Source of the DNA: Dastarcus helophoroides
Taxonomy: Eukaryota > Arthropoda > Insecta > Coleoptera > Bothrideridae
DNA: 64,000 bases
Assembly: GCA_028583605.1 (NCBI GenBank)
Contig: CM053329.1
Span: 38,373,161 to 38,437,160, forward strand
Direction of reading: 5' to 3'
Position 1 is the first letter of the stretch; every line of letters starts with the position of its first letter. The position numbers were made by a program, and so were the translations under genes. The notes below the pieces were generated by a model. The model saw only the letters and a list, made by a program, of their open reading frames with translations. It did not search any database and had not been told where the DNA came from. Positions 35,566 to 46,130 of this stretch are shown here, in pieces.

Positions 35566-35645
35566 TGGTGGAGCGGATTGGTCCTTGGTTGTCTTCAAAA
35601 ATTAAAACACTCGTCCCTTGAAACCAAGAAAGGTTAAAAAGGTTA

Positions 35646-35690
35646 TCTCTTTGAAGATGATAGCTTGGCTATCGAAACGCGTTAGGGCAA
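35646..35690 (+). ncRNA. Hammerhead-ribozyme-like motif (copy 1, core position 3 changed)
   Basis: UUGAAGA at 35651-35657 stands where the hammerhead core has CUGANGA (C3 to U). One extra U follows, then a perfect 6-bp stem II (GATAGC 35659-35664, loop TTG, GCTATC 35668-35673) and GAAA at 35674-35677. The self-complementary ACGCGT at 35677-35682 can form a stem III between two molecules, and position 17 would be U35683. Stem I is weak (AGGG against CTCT). The fit is to secondary structure and core only; activity is unknown. Confidence 0.5.
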
Positions 35691-35703
35691 CTTCTGTTGT
35701 GCT

Positions 35704-36344
35704 CAGAGACTAAATAGGCTGAACGTAAGACGGTAAGCAGTGAAGCCAGTTGAAAGCCTGGCGGAAGCCTAGCTCAACCCAGTTTGCAACGCACTGTCAT
35801 TATTTGACAGACCGTTGCGAACATAACATCGGGGTTTTTTTTAGAAAACGGCCTGAAAATATGGGGAAGTGTATTGTGGATCATTGTTGAAATCTCAGTG
35901 AACACATTAGTGAAGGAAAATCAAGAGTTTCATTCTTTGGGTAGGTAAAAATAAAATGTATAAATATTCAATTATCGGCGTGCGCGCGTCGCCATTTCAC
36001 TGCAATCATGACGTGTTTACAGCACCGGCTTAACAATATTGTACACAGGCGTCGCGTATTGAAAGAAAATTATTTTACTATTAAACCAAGATGTCTTTGA
36101 AAATAGTTCTCCTGAACTTTTACCAAAAAGCACTTATAAAAATTATCCTATTGGTCCAAAAGCCCCTAATTCTAAAGTTTCATCTAAATCGTTAGAACCG
36201 TTACGCGGCAAGTTTCGTATTTATAAATTTTACTTAATCCGGCCATGTCCAAGAGTAGTGGGATGCAGCTTCCCACTACCCCGCATTTTAGCTTCAACTG
36301 TACGCATGAGACAACATTGAAATGTTCAGTCTATTTAGTCTCTG
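35704..36344. mobile_element. hAT-type MITE, copy A, 641 bp
   Basis: Ends are inverted: CAGAGACTAAATAGG at the left and the complement of CAGAGACTAAATAGACTGAA at the right. It is flanked by the perfect 8-bp duplication GTTGTGCT (35696-35703 and 36345-36352). Copy B (62559-63199) has exactly the same length and lies in the opposite orientation. The interior has no transposase frame. An 8-bp duplication with CAGAG ends fits the hAT superfamily. Confidence 0.88.
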
Positions 36345-36516
36345 GTTGTGCTTTTTAATCTTTTTTGGCTTTAGGGGACAAGATATGTATTTCAATTTCT
36401 CATTTAATAGAATAATAGATTTAAAGATTAGAGCTAGTTATTCTAGTACACACTAGAATTGTAGATGGCGCGCAATATGCCAGCTATAAGTCCAAAGAAG
36501 GTTTCACCCCTTTACC

Positions 36517-36824
36517 CATATATGTAATACTTCTATATGGCCAGTTCCTCGTTTCTCATGGGAAAGACTTCTCTTTCTCGCTGACCTTCACACGAATTAA
36601 TGAGTCGCAATGCGCAGGTGCTACAAATCATCTGTGCATGGCCAAAGTCAGCTGTGCACGGCCAAACATAAACACCCGTTTAACCCGCGCGTAGCGATTG
36701 GTTCATTTTGTTCAATTCATGCGCAATACTCGCCATTAATTCATGTTCCATCTTTGTCGAATTTGGTTGGAACAAACTCGTGAAGAGAATAGGGAGCTGG
36801 CCATATAGAAGTATTACATATATG
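36517..36824. mobile_element. Second MITE type, 308 bp, with 28-bp perfect terminal inverted repeats
   Basis: The left end begins CATATATGTAATACTTCTAT and continues to GGCCAG. The right end is its exact reverse complement over 28 bp. It is flanked by the 8-bp direct repeat CCTTTACC (36509-36516 and 36825-36832). No transposase. The 8-bp duplication suggests hAT or a related superfamily. It is inserted just beyond the hammerhead-like motif that follows the Penelope-like open frame. A 91-codon antisense frame that crosses its end is not a gene. Confidence 0.88.
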
Positions 36825-36852
36825 CCTTTACCACGTCGGCAATTAAATAAAT

Positions 36853-36902
36853 AATTACGCGATACGTATTTCGCCAGCAGAACTGGCATTTTCAAGCGCA
36901 CT
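36853..36902 (-). ncRNA. Hammerhead-ribozyme-like motif beside the Penelope-like element
   Basis: Read on the minus strand: UUGAAAA (36895-36889) at the CUGANGA position, one extra U, then stem II GCCAG/CUGGC. GAAA is at 36872-36869, the self-complementary AUACGUAU at 36869-36862, and C at 36861 is the candidate cleavage residue. Stem I pairs GUGCGC with GCGUAA (five pairs including one G-U). Core positions 3 and 8 are both changed, C to U and G to A, which would keep the known 3-8 base pair. Penelope-like elements are known to carry type I hammerheads near their ends, and the placement, about 90 nt after the stop codon, fits. Confidence 0.5.
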
Positions 36903-36991
36903 AATCTTAAAAGATTAGTAAAAGATGCATCGACGTCATCTGCATTGAGATTCAAATCGATACTGGCGGTCTTTTGCTTTCTCTCCTATTT

Positions 36992-37912
36992 CTAATTGTT
37001 TAACACATCTGGTGCATGCAATTTTGACCTGCCACAAATAGCCTTCAATAAACTGGAGGCCGCCAATGGTCCTTTATCTCCGTTAAGGGTAACTGGCCTC
37101 TGATTGATATAAATTGTTTCGTATGCATCAAGTTCTCTGCTATTTGTGACCGATCTTAACAATTTTAAATTTTCAATGTTAATTTTGTGTCCTGTATTTA
37201 TCATATGTAGGGCGACACTTGATTTCTCTTCTCTATTGTATCTAAAATGAGCGATATGTTCTTTAAATCTGGTTTTAATGGATCTCTTGGTCTGTCCAAC
37301 ATATGATAAATTACAATTGTTACAGCTTATTTCGTAAATTCCGGAATTCTCAAGCTTGTCCAATTTATCTTTAGCATTACCCAAATTATTGCGGAGACTG
37401 TTATTGGCTGTGTACACTACTTTTACGTTGTTTTCTTTTAGAACTTTATTAATTTTATTAGTGATATTTGGGTAAAATGGTAATTTCACAACGGTTGTAG
37501 GAGTGTTATCTTTAGATTGGTCAAGCTTAGAGCATTCCTGAATTATTTTCTTAAATCTACATTTTCTTAACATGCTGTTTACTGTTTCTACGGGCAAACC
37601 ATTAAAAATCGCAACATCTTTAATGTAAGCTAATTCTTTTGTATATCTGGATTTACTTAGAGGAACATTTAAAAGCCTGTTGATTAAAAAACGTATACTT
37701 GCTAATTTCTGTTGTGGACAATGATTAGAATCAGCTGTGATAAAGCGATTTGTATTGGTTTCTTTTCTGTATATATCGAATTCTAAATTATTTTTATTTC
37801 TGATAACCAAGATATCTAAAAACGGGAGTAATCCATTGGTTTCTTTTTCAAATGTAAAGTTAATTGAATTGTATTTTGAGTTTAACTTATCAACGAAATC
37901 TTCGTTGATAAG
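36992..37912 (-). pseudogene. Penelope-like element, 5'-truncated: end of RT region plus GIY-YIG endonuclease
   Basis: An open frame of 307 codons ends at 36992; its upstream limit is a TAA at 37913-37915, where similarity stops. The first part (LPFLDILVIRNKNN, then FDIYRKETNTNRFITADSNH) is the typical tail of Penelope-like reverse transcriptases. Counting from the TTG at 37810, GIY is at 157-159 and YVG at 170-172. The conserved Arg is around 181, Glu at 231 and Asn at 243. Cys-x-x-Cys (163-166) and two later His form the zinc-binding pattern of the Penelope-type GIY-YIG nuclease. The polymerase core is missing, so this copy cannot move alone. Its frame is intact, which implies a fairly recent insertion. 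Penelope-like elements normally insert with 5' truncation, as seen here. Confidence 0.88.
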
Positions 37913-37920
37913 TTAAGTTG

Positions 37921-37977
37921 ATAACTACCACGCAAGAATTCGTGCTAGTGCGCGAGGCCCCCTGAAAGAGCGTGGCC
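37921..37977. repeat. Left arm of a 57-bp inverted repeat (partner 42645-42701)
   Basis: ATAACTACCACGCAAGAATT and the following 37 bases (through GAGGCCCCCTGAAAGAGCG) are the reverse complement of 42645-42701 with about two mismatches. The arm abuts the truncation point of the Penelope-like fragment. It may be a terminal inverted repeat of a large element of about 4.8 kb or two independent copies; no target duplication was found. Confidence 0.7.
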
Positions 37978-38168
37978 CCGGGCGGTTGCCCTGCTCGCCA
38001 CCCTCAAAGGTCGCCCTTGTTAACCAGAAAAGAATAGATCGCTCATTTCACGAGGAGCGCGCGCTCTTGCGCCCTTTAAGACCAGCCGCTACTGATTTTA
38101 CGTTTAAAACCTAATATCCAAAGCAAGAGAGCAAAAAGAGGCGTTTGTTGTGTAGTATTTGGCTGATA

Positions 38169-39925
38169 TAGGGATGATCGATATTCATCGATGGTGAATG
38201 AACATCGATGTTTAGTGGAAAAACATCGATGTTAAGTTTTCGATAATATTGACACATCGAAGTTATGAGAATAAAATCGGAACATCGATATCGATACACT
38301 CTTAAGTCTAGGGCTAGGCCATCTAGCGTGATTAGGTGTAACTAATGCTGCTGATTAATGTTGTGATACCGGAGCAGGAATAATTCAAGTTTCCCGCTCA
38401 TACTCTCACTCTGATGCCGCTAGATGGATCCAAGCAGTAGGCATTGACCAATACATTTCCATCCCCGACGATTCACGATCGTCCCCTACCAACGGAAAAA
38501 CAACACAAGGAGGGTTGGTCGTTAACCGCCCTTGCTGGACTCGCTCTCTCCAAGTTTGCACTCCGAACGAGGAGCACCTACCCGAGAATTCCGAACACGT
38601 GCCTAGTGCTTCGACCGTTAATTTCCTTTAAGATTATTTACCCGTTTAATCTAATAGTGCTACGGCGAAAACTCCAGCTAAAGCTAAGTCTGCGCATTTC
38701 TTTTTATCCATTTGTCCCAATTATATATTTGTATCGTGCTGCATTGTCCAATTGTTGTGAATTGTTTCTTTTCGTCCTGTGGACCTAACACGACCACGTG
38801 CTTGTTAAAACGAGCAAGTACTAGGCGAAATTCGAATTTTATTCGAGTTTCGGCCGAAGAATTAATTCTTATTCTCTTGTCGAGTAATATTTTATATTTC
38901 CTCGATTGTAATCGCCCCTGGAAGATTTCCTAACCGCGTGCAAACGCCTTAATAGCTAATTCGAGAGTCGGCGACTTGACGCCCCTTTTATTTCATTTTG
39001 TTTGTTTAGTTGTACGTGTAGAAACCCGTTAGACGCCATTTTCTAGTATTTACCAGTGACATTGTCTTCTGTGGTTGACACGCAGTGCACCAACTGTTGG
39101 TTGACACACAGTGCGCCTTCTGTGGCTGACACGCAGTGCTACCATATATTGGTTGACACGCAGTACACTACTTGACATTTCTCTGGCGCAATCTCGCGTT
39201 AATAGACACAATTCCATCTGTCACTTGTCTTGTCTATGATACCAACACTCCGTTAGTGACATTTGCAATTTCCCTGTTGGACAGTGTTGCCAATAGGCAT
39301 TTCTAATTATTGTGTGTGTGTGGAGCGAGTTTTAGCTGTGGTTATCTTCGTATACCAGCTTGTTCCTTTCCTTATCTTCCATTCACTCACCACGCTTTAT
39401 TTACGCGTTTTTATGTTATTTTATTTTTAATAATTTATACCGAGTACGGTATAAGTTTCTATTAGTACTATTTTACCTTCGCTCAATTTACGCTAGATGT
39501 CGCTAATCGATGTAATAAAATTGAAACCAACGAAATAAAAAACTGTCAATTTCAAGTCATGGTCAACTTTTTTTCTTATCTAAGAAAAAAGTGGGAGCGA
39601 GTGTTAGTAGAGCTTAATTTTTTTTTAGTAATAAAACTTCGAAAGCGAAATAATAGGTATCGTAAATCTACTCTACATTGTACTCTATGTCTGTCCAGTA
39701 AACTCAAACTTTTGCAGTCATGTAACCCAACAATCTACCATGAATTTACTTACTTCGCTTACTATATGTACGCCTTATAATAAAATGGATTGGTTTTTTT
39801 ACCTAAAACATCGATGTTTTCGGACATCGATATTTTTCTTTCGATATTCATCGTACGTCGATACCTTTGAATCGATGTTAATAGTGATGTCAATATCGAT
39901 GTTTTTCTAATATCGATCATCCCTA
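38169..39925. mobile_element. Non-autonomous hAT element, 1757 bp
   Basis: The left end is TAGGGATGATCGATATT and the right end its exact reverse complement (17 bp). The 8-bp direct repeat GGCTGATA lies on both sides (38161-38168 and 39926-39933). Both subterminal regions, about 130 bp each, are packed with ACATCGATGTT-type palindromes in both orientations, as expected for transposase-binding sites. No transposase frame; the 114-codon frame at 38444 has no domain. An internal tandem repeat lies at 39070-39180. TAGGG ends with an 8-bp duplication indicate hAT. Confidence 0.88.
39070..39180. repeat. Tandem repeat of about 33 bp inside the hAT element, about four copies
   Basis: GTTGACACGCAGTGC-type units (GGTTGACACACAGTGCGCC, GGCTGACACGCAGTGCTACC, GGTTGACACGCAGTACAC) with irregular linkers. 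Confidence 0.7.
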
Positions 39926-39929
39926 GGCT

Positions 39930-40150
39930 GATACACGACGTAAGCCGTCAACGCCATCTCGCTATCGGTAGCCTAACATCCAATGTGAGATAGAGATGTC
40001 CGTTTCTTGTTTAGTCTTCGAACGATATACGACGTAAGACGTCAACGCCATCTCGCCACTGGTATTCGAACATCCAACGCGAAAGAGACAAGAAAGCCGT
40101 TTCCCATATATAAGAGGTCAGCGCCATCTCTGTATCAGTATCCGAACATC
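39930..40150. repeat. Degenerate direct repeats of about 90 bp, three copies
   Basis: GACGTAAG(C/A)CGTCAACGCCATCTCGC occurs at about 39938 and 40030, and a shorter AGGTCAGCGCCATCTCTGTATCAGTATCCGAACATCC at about 40107. Each is followed by AACATCCAA-type sequence. The hAT element is inserted in the first copy. Confidence 0.6.
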
Positions 40151-40424
40151 CGATCCAAATACCCCTAAGATTTAAGAGATGGCTATTAAGAAAATGTGTT
40201 TTTTTTTTGGTGAAAAATCGCGGATGTCAAAAGGACACCAATTTTAACGGACTCCAAAAGCAAAAGCTTAACCAAAATGAAAGTTTCAACCAAATCGTTA
40301 GAGCCGTTTTCGAGATACCAAATATATACATATTTATATAAAGAATAGCTCGCTTAAATGTATAAGACGTGGATTGTGGAATACAGGGGACGAAATTTTG
40401 GTTTGCTTGGAAAAGCCATCATAT

Positions 40425-40520
40425 TCAAAAATTGAAATACACAACTTGTCCCCGGACAAGTTCAGTATTTTAATTTTTGAAGATAACCAAGGACCAGCCC
40501 GTTCCATCAAAAAACCATCA
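40425..40520. mobile_element. Foldback repeat family F, collapsed copy
   Basis: AAAAATTGAAATACACAACTTGTCCCC is followed directly by the inverted GGACAAGTTCAGTATTTTAATTTTTGAAGAT and GATAACCAAGGACCAG. The two arms meet at TTGTCCCCGGACAAG with the ribozyme-like middle lost. Confidence 0.7.
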
Positions 40521-41130
40521 TTTATTACGTAAGAAGAAATGTAAATTACGATAAAAGCGGAGACCGGGCGTTCTCTTCGGGGGTGCGCGACCACACACAC
40601 CCCAGGTAGAAGGTGACAAATGTCCCTTTCAATTATACACTTTTTACGAAAGAGCCCAGAAAACGATCGCCTTTATTTCAGTAAATTATGATACAAAAAA
40701 CCAGTCGTTGCGACATAACCATAAGCTATCCCAACTGAGACTTCCACGTCACGACTTCTAATCCGCTCTGGTGAAATTATGCACCAGAAACTGGACGAAC
40801 TTCTTATGAGTGGTGTGTTAAAACGTCCACCAAACAGGCGTAATCGATGTTATAATAATTACAGTTATGGTGATGGCCGGTAATTGATTTCTTTGTGGAA
40901 AAAGAGCCGCTGCATAACCGACTGACATAAATTATTCGAAATAATTGCGATCCCTGGATTTGTTGAGATTCCTCCATAGAATTAATAAACGACTAGTTGA
41001 AAGGTGCCTGGGTGGGCCCGTGATATATTAATATAAAACAATTCGGTTTGCCACATAATGGGAAATCTATGATGGCACCCCTCTGCGACGAGATATTGGG
41101 GCCAAACAACTGTGCCATGAAATTCCTTTA
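40521..41130. other. Single-copy sequence, no gene seen
   Basis: Mixed-complexity DNA without repeats, open frame or splice context that I recognise. It could include conserved non-coding sequence, which cannot be judged from one genome. Confidence 0.35.
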
Positions 41131-41215
41131 CATCGCACTACTTGGACACCGCACTAGTTAGATACCGTACTAGTTAGATACCGCACTACTCAGATACCGC
41201 ACTGTTCAGACATCA
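41130..41215. repeat. Short tandem repeat of about 19 bp, four to five copies
   Basis: Units like TAGATACCGCACTACTTAG/CAGATACCGCACTGTTCAG are repeated head to tail with variation. Confidence 0.65.
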
Positions 41216-41715
41216 AATTTTTTAAATTCGTCGATGAATTAGCTTCGAAGTTGCCTTTGTAGTTAAAGATGAATTTATTCTAATTCAGCTTTTTGCAGCA
41301 AGTTAAAATTCATCTTTATCCAAGAATATTGGATCAGATGTGGGCAAATACGCCACTCATTAAAAATTTATTGTTTATTTCAGAGCTTTTCTTGTAACTC
41401 TTGACAAAACAAAGTAGGTATACATTTGGAGATTTATGAGGATAATTTTGAAAATACAGTATGCAAAAGTGTACACTGAAATTATTAAAAAAGAAACACA
41501 AACAGGAGAATTCGTAATGTATGAGTTGTTGAGTTAGGCATTGAGAAGTATATGGACCCCTTTGTGGAATGTACCAGACAGTTGTTATCGCGAAGTGCTT
41601 ACGTGCAGGTTTACTCCTGATCATCTAGAATAACTCGATGTTTTTCTAAGATGGAAACTTTCGGACCTAACAGGTAACAATACGACAATATTGTAATTAA
41701 TCAAAGTGGTAATTA
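41216..41715. other. No recognised feature
   Basis: AT-rich non-repetitive sequence. The 96-codon antisense frame at 41334-41624 has no recognisable domain or codon pattern that would support a gene. Confidence 0.4.
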
Positions 41716-41910
41716 TTTTTTTTTGGAGGAACAGACTCGTCCTTGGTTATCTTCATAAGTTGAAATAGAGCAGTCTTTGTTGTGTCTTTTAATCTTGCTT
41801 GTAGAGCAACCTCTGTTGTGTTTTTTTAATCTTTCTTGCAGAGCAACCTCTGTTGTGTTTTTTAATCTTTCTTGTTTTCAGGGGTCAAGGTTTGTATTTC
41901 AATTTTTATG
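41716..41910. mobile_element. Foldback repeat family F, rearranged copy
   Basis: It begins GGAGGAACAGACTCGTCCTTGGTTATCTTC like the family's left end. It then has two tandem copies of AGAGCAACCTCTGTTGTGTTTTTT...AATCTTTCTTG and ends TTCAGGGGTCAAGGTTTGTATTTC. The hammerhead-like core is absent. Confidence 0.7.
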
Positions 41911-43200
41911 ATTTTTGCTTTAAACAAAGGTTCACCTCACCTCTTCATCTAATTGGTCCTAAACCCGACGAAAGTAATAAAATCGCTGCTTCTGTTTACT
42001 GTACACTTTGAACAATTTGATGTGAACATATTTCGTGCGATCGAGGCGAGATTTTAATCATTTTGAAGTTGTCGGCGCGAAGCCGAGAAAAGGCACTGAC
42101 GCCACGCCATCAGACGTCTTTCAGAGAGTGGATTCCACGAAGTAGTGAAAGAGCCCCGTATAGCATTTTATTTTTTACATGAGCCATAAATATTATTTAA
42201 TGTTGTTGCAATATGTGAGAGCTGTGGCGCTGGCCGTCCGTATTTGGAAAGACGGGTACGAGAGGGGGACATGGGGGTCCCAGATACGTCGTACGCGGCC
42301 GCGGCAACGGCACCGACGTTGCCCACGCGATCACCCCGGGCTAGGACACCACGGTCTCGATTACTTCTTCACTTTTTAGGACAATCGAAATGGAAATGCC
42401 CCGATAATCGTTTCGTTAACTAAGGGGCCTTTCGCAAACGAGCATTGGCGTCGATGATTTACGTAATAATGAGTTTATTTTGCATAAAGGTGATGGTTTA
42501 GTTAAGTTAGTGAGTAATAATGAGCAATAAAAGTGAGTAATAATGAGCAAAATTCAGTTTGGGGGGTCGCAATATTTCCATCATTCGGTCACCATCCTCC
42601 CTGCGTGTAGAAAGACGCCCGTAATAGTCAGGGGCGGCCTTTGAGGCCTCGCTCTTTCAGGGGGCCTCACGCACTAGCACGAATTCTTGCGTGGTAGTTA
42701 TCGCGCTGATATTTGTCTCATTCGCTCCAATGAATGTTTCTTTCCTTCTCTTTCACATTGACTAAATTTCGTACCAGTGCCACAAGTACTGCCAACTGCA
42801 AGGGCTAAATAAAACCTTATAGTACTCCATTTTTTACGTATTTGCGATTCGGGGAATTCCCGTGTTTCATTTCACCTGTCAACTGTCATCAGGTTATGCT
42901 TTTATATTAGAGCAGCGTCATCATTTCTAAATCCTTGACGGATGACATTAATGCACCTTAATTTATCACGATTAATATCAATTTATTAGCTTTGTGTTTA
43001 TTAATTTTTCCTAATTTCCAATAAACAATTTTAAAAGTCTAAATTTATTTATTTATTCGTCAAGCATCATCATTAAAACTCATGGGTGTAGGCAAGATTT
43101 CATTCAGGGAGGAGCAAGTAATCATTTTGACAAATTGATAAAAAAAAAGAAAACCGGAAAACGTTTCAGTTGAGTATATGTATATTTTCATTTAACTACA
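41911..43200. other. Intergenic DNA with a GC-rich patch
   Basis: 42200-42370 is unusually GC-rich (CGTACGCGGCCGCGGCAACG and surroundings) in an AT-rich window. I recognise no protein domain or RNA fold in it. The right arm of the 57-bp inverted repeat lies at 42645-42701. The rest is AT-rich without visible features. Confidence 0.4.
42645..42701. repeat. Right arm of a 57-bp inverted repeat
   Basis: Reverse complement of 37921-37977 with about two mismatches. Just outside it, GGGGCGGCCTTTGAGGCCTCGC resembles a stretch near 45690-45785 (GGCCTCGCAAAG, AAGGCCGCCCCTGGTAATAG), suggesting the end of a dispersed repeat. Confidence 0.7.
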
Positions 43201-45640
43201 TGAACTGAGGAATCGAATTTTCAGATTAACTTAGAAATTTGGAAATAGAGTCGAATTGAATCTAAAATAAAAACCGAATCTTTCGGAAAACCTTGAAAAC
43301 TATCGAAATTTCAAAGATTTCAAAAAATAACGATTTTTGTAAAATATCGTCGAAATGTCGAGAAAAAGGCTGAAATATTTTAAAGAAAAGTGAACATTTT
43401 CAAGAGAAAATTTAATTTTGAGAGACGAATTTAGAGGATAAACGAATTTTGAGGAAAAGTTGGAATGTTTAAAAAATCGTGTTTAAAATAAAATCCTATC
43501 CTTTCGAAAGATCTCAAAAAATGATGCAAATTCGAAAAAAATATATTTTTGAGGGTGGAATTTTGTGAAAAAAAGACGTAATTTTCAAAAAAAGTTGGAA
43601 CTTTGGAAAAAATTTTTCACTGTAAGTGGAAATTTCCAGAAGCATAAAACATCCCTATTTGAAGTACGAGTCAAAATTTCCAGAATAAGACAAGTATTGA
43701 GAAACATGAAATTTTCGGAAATTTAAATTTAACAAAAATTCCAAAAAACCGAATATTAAAAAAGTGAAAATTCAATTTTGAGAGAAAAATGTAGAATAAA
43801 GTCGTAATTTTGAAAGCGACGAATTTTGAGAAAAAAACCTATTTTGGAAAAGGATTTGAATTGAATAAAAACCCAACCTTACGGAAGAACTCGAAAAATG
43901 CTGAAAATTTTAAATATGCCAAAATATTTCCAAAAGACAAATATTGCTAAAAAATTTACAATTTCCAAAAACACCTTGGTCGAAATTTTTACTTTTTTAT
44001 TCTAATTTTGTCATAATATTTAAATTTCAATAAAGAAATTGAATGTACAAGAAACCTCTTTCTCGAAATTATCCAAAAATATTTTTCTCAACATTTTTAA
44101 TTTTCGATAATATGCCGATCTAATTTAGAGAAAACAAATGAATTTCGAGAAAACTGAAATTTCAAGAAAAAGCCAATTTCGAGGAAGTCCAGAAAGTTCC
44201 GGAAACTAAAACATCGCATTTTGAAATAAAAGTCAAAATTTCGAAAATAAGGCGAAATAATAAAGTTGAAATTCCTGGAGTCAAATTTAAAAAAGTCAGA
44301 ATTTCAAAAAAGACAAATATTCAGAAGAGTGGCAGAATTTTGGTAGAAAAAATGATTTTCGAAAGAAGAGTCCAAAAAGTAGAATTTTGAGAATAAAGTC
44401 GAAATTTCTAAAAAGACGAATTGAAACTAATTTTAGGAGAAAAATTCAAAATGTTTAACAAAGTTGAATATCGAATTTTGATATAAAAATATCGAGAAAA
44501 AGGCAAATTTTAAGAAACCTGTCAAAATTTCTGAAAAATCAAATTCTAAAAGTTCAAAAGCTTTAGAAAAACCCGATGTTGATAAAAATAAAGCAATTAA
44601 AAAAACGATATCTATGAAAAACAATCGACATTTCTAAAAAAACTACCAAATGGAGCATCAAAGATCGAAATTTTCCAGAAAAAAATTCAAACTTTAAGAA
44701 AAAGTACAATTTTGAGAATAGACGTTTCTGAAAAAACCAATCCAAAAAAAAAGTCAAAATTTTAAGAAAGATATCAATTTTAAGGAAAAATATTCAGATT
44801 TCCGGGAACATACAGGATGGGATTTTAGGATAAATTTCAAATTTGCGAAAAAAGACGGATTTTGGAAAAATATCCAAGTTTCGATTTTTTAAATTCGGTT
44901 TTTTTCTGGAAACTTCATTTTTTTTCCTAGAGAAACAAAAAAAAATCGATATTTTGAGAAAAAAGTCGAAATTTAGTAAACTCTCCAAATTCTTCAGAAA
45001 GAGTCAAATTTTGTCGAAATTTTTGAAAAATGGGAAATTTTAAGAAAAATGTAATTTTTAGAATTTTCTCTTCACCGCTTGAATCAGAGACAAACATGCG
45101 CCCTGTTCTGCCCCACCCCAAGTCAGAAAATGTCCAATATTGAGATAAACGTCGAAATTTTGAGAAACAAGTTGTATTTCAGCTTTAAACCATTCAGGGA
45201 AAATTTTCTCGGAATTTTTGTCTTTTTACAAAATTTCTAAAAAAGTCATTTTAAAAATTTCCAGATAAATATTTTCATCGAAAAATCCATCAAATTTTGA
45301 GGAAAAAGGTAAATCTTGATAAACAAGTGAACATTTTCATAAAATCCAAATTCCAAGAAAAGCGGAATTTCCGGAAAAAACGAATTTTCAGAAATGGTAG
45401 AATTTCGAAAAATAAGATGATAAATTATGAGATAAAAACTCGAAATTTTGACTTAGGTCGGATTCTGATGAAAGAAATCGAATTTTAGGAATAAATGTAA
45501 AATTTTCGAAAGAAATTTATGAAAAAAAAAAACGAATTTTGGGAAATAAGTCGAAATTTCGAGAAAATGTCAATAGCTTAAAGAAGAATGAATTTTGCCA
45601 AATGGAAATTTTGTAGAGAAAGTCTCCTCAGTTAAATATA
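43200..45640. repeat. Degenerate GTCGAAATTTTGAGAAAAA tract
   Basis: The same motif family as at 3180-4760, more diverged, with no clear long-range period. Short Lys/Phe-rich open frames are by-products. Confidence 0.7.
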
Positions 45641-46130
45641 AATTTTCTTTTAGCCAGGAGGGGGACAAGCGCCATATCCTGCCCTATTCTAGTTACGTCT
45701 ATGTTAAAACTAATTCCACAAAGACAAGGGCCTCGCAAAGATCTACCCGTCCGGAGCCTCGCAATGGCTAAGGCCGCCCCTGGTAATAGTTTTTTGGACA
45801 TATCTCTGTAACTATGACTCTTACGACTCACGACAACTCACACTGTTGGTAGACGTTCAATTAATAAACGTATCACTAATACAAATGGAATACGACGTGA
45901 CTATAGCAACCCTCTAAACGTGTGTCGTGGATTATAGATAGCTGAACTACCAACAGTTGAACCACTGACGTTAAGCAGAAACGGTCACTGGAAAGCCCAA
46001 AGATTTGATTCTAATGCACTTACCAACAGGTTTGAATAGTTATCATGGGAAGCAAAGATAGGTTTCTATCTTTTTAGATCTCGTCAGTTTGGTATACCCA
46101 ACTACGATTATAATTCATTTAACTAGCAGG
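45641..46130. other. Transposon-like remnant and flanking sequence
   Basis: 45690-45785 resembles the sequence outside the 57-bp inverted-repeat arm at about 42620-42660. The remainder is single-copy with no feature recognised. Confidence 0.35.

Larger units (their letters stand above)
35566..36420. mobile_element. Foldback repeat family F, copy 1, interrupted by a hAT MITE
   Basis: The left part, 35566-35703, starts like the family end (GGTGGAGCGGATTGGTCCTTGG, TCTTCAAAAATT, CCTTGAAACCAAGAAAGG) and contains a hammerhead-like core at 35651-35688. The right part, from 36345, continues (TTGTGCTTTTTAATC, TTTAGGGGACAAGAT, TATTTCAATTT). The 641-bp hAT MITE at 35704-36344 split it. Other copies: 40425-40520, 41716-41910, 56100-56316, 59163-59262, 62037-62318. 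Confidence 0.75.

Noticed and set aside
36680..36955. 91-codon antisense frame near the Penelope-like element
   Set aside because: It runs from the element's end region into the 308-bp MITE and has no domain.
42179..42379. Arg-rich 66-codon frame in a GC-rich patch
   Set aside because: No recognised domain, no splice context; base composition alone explains it.
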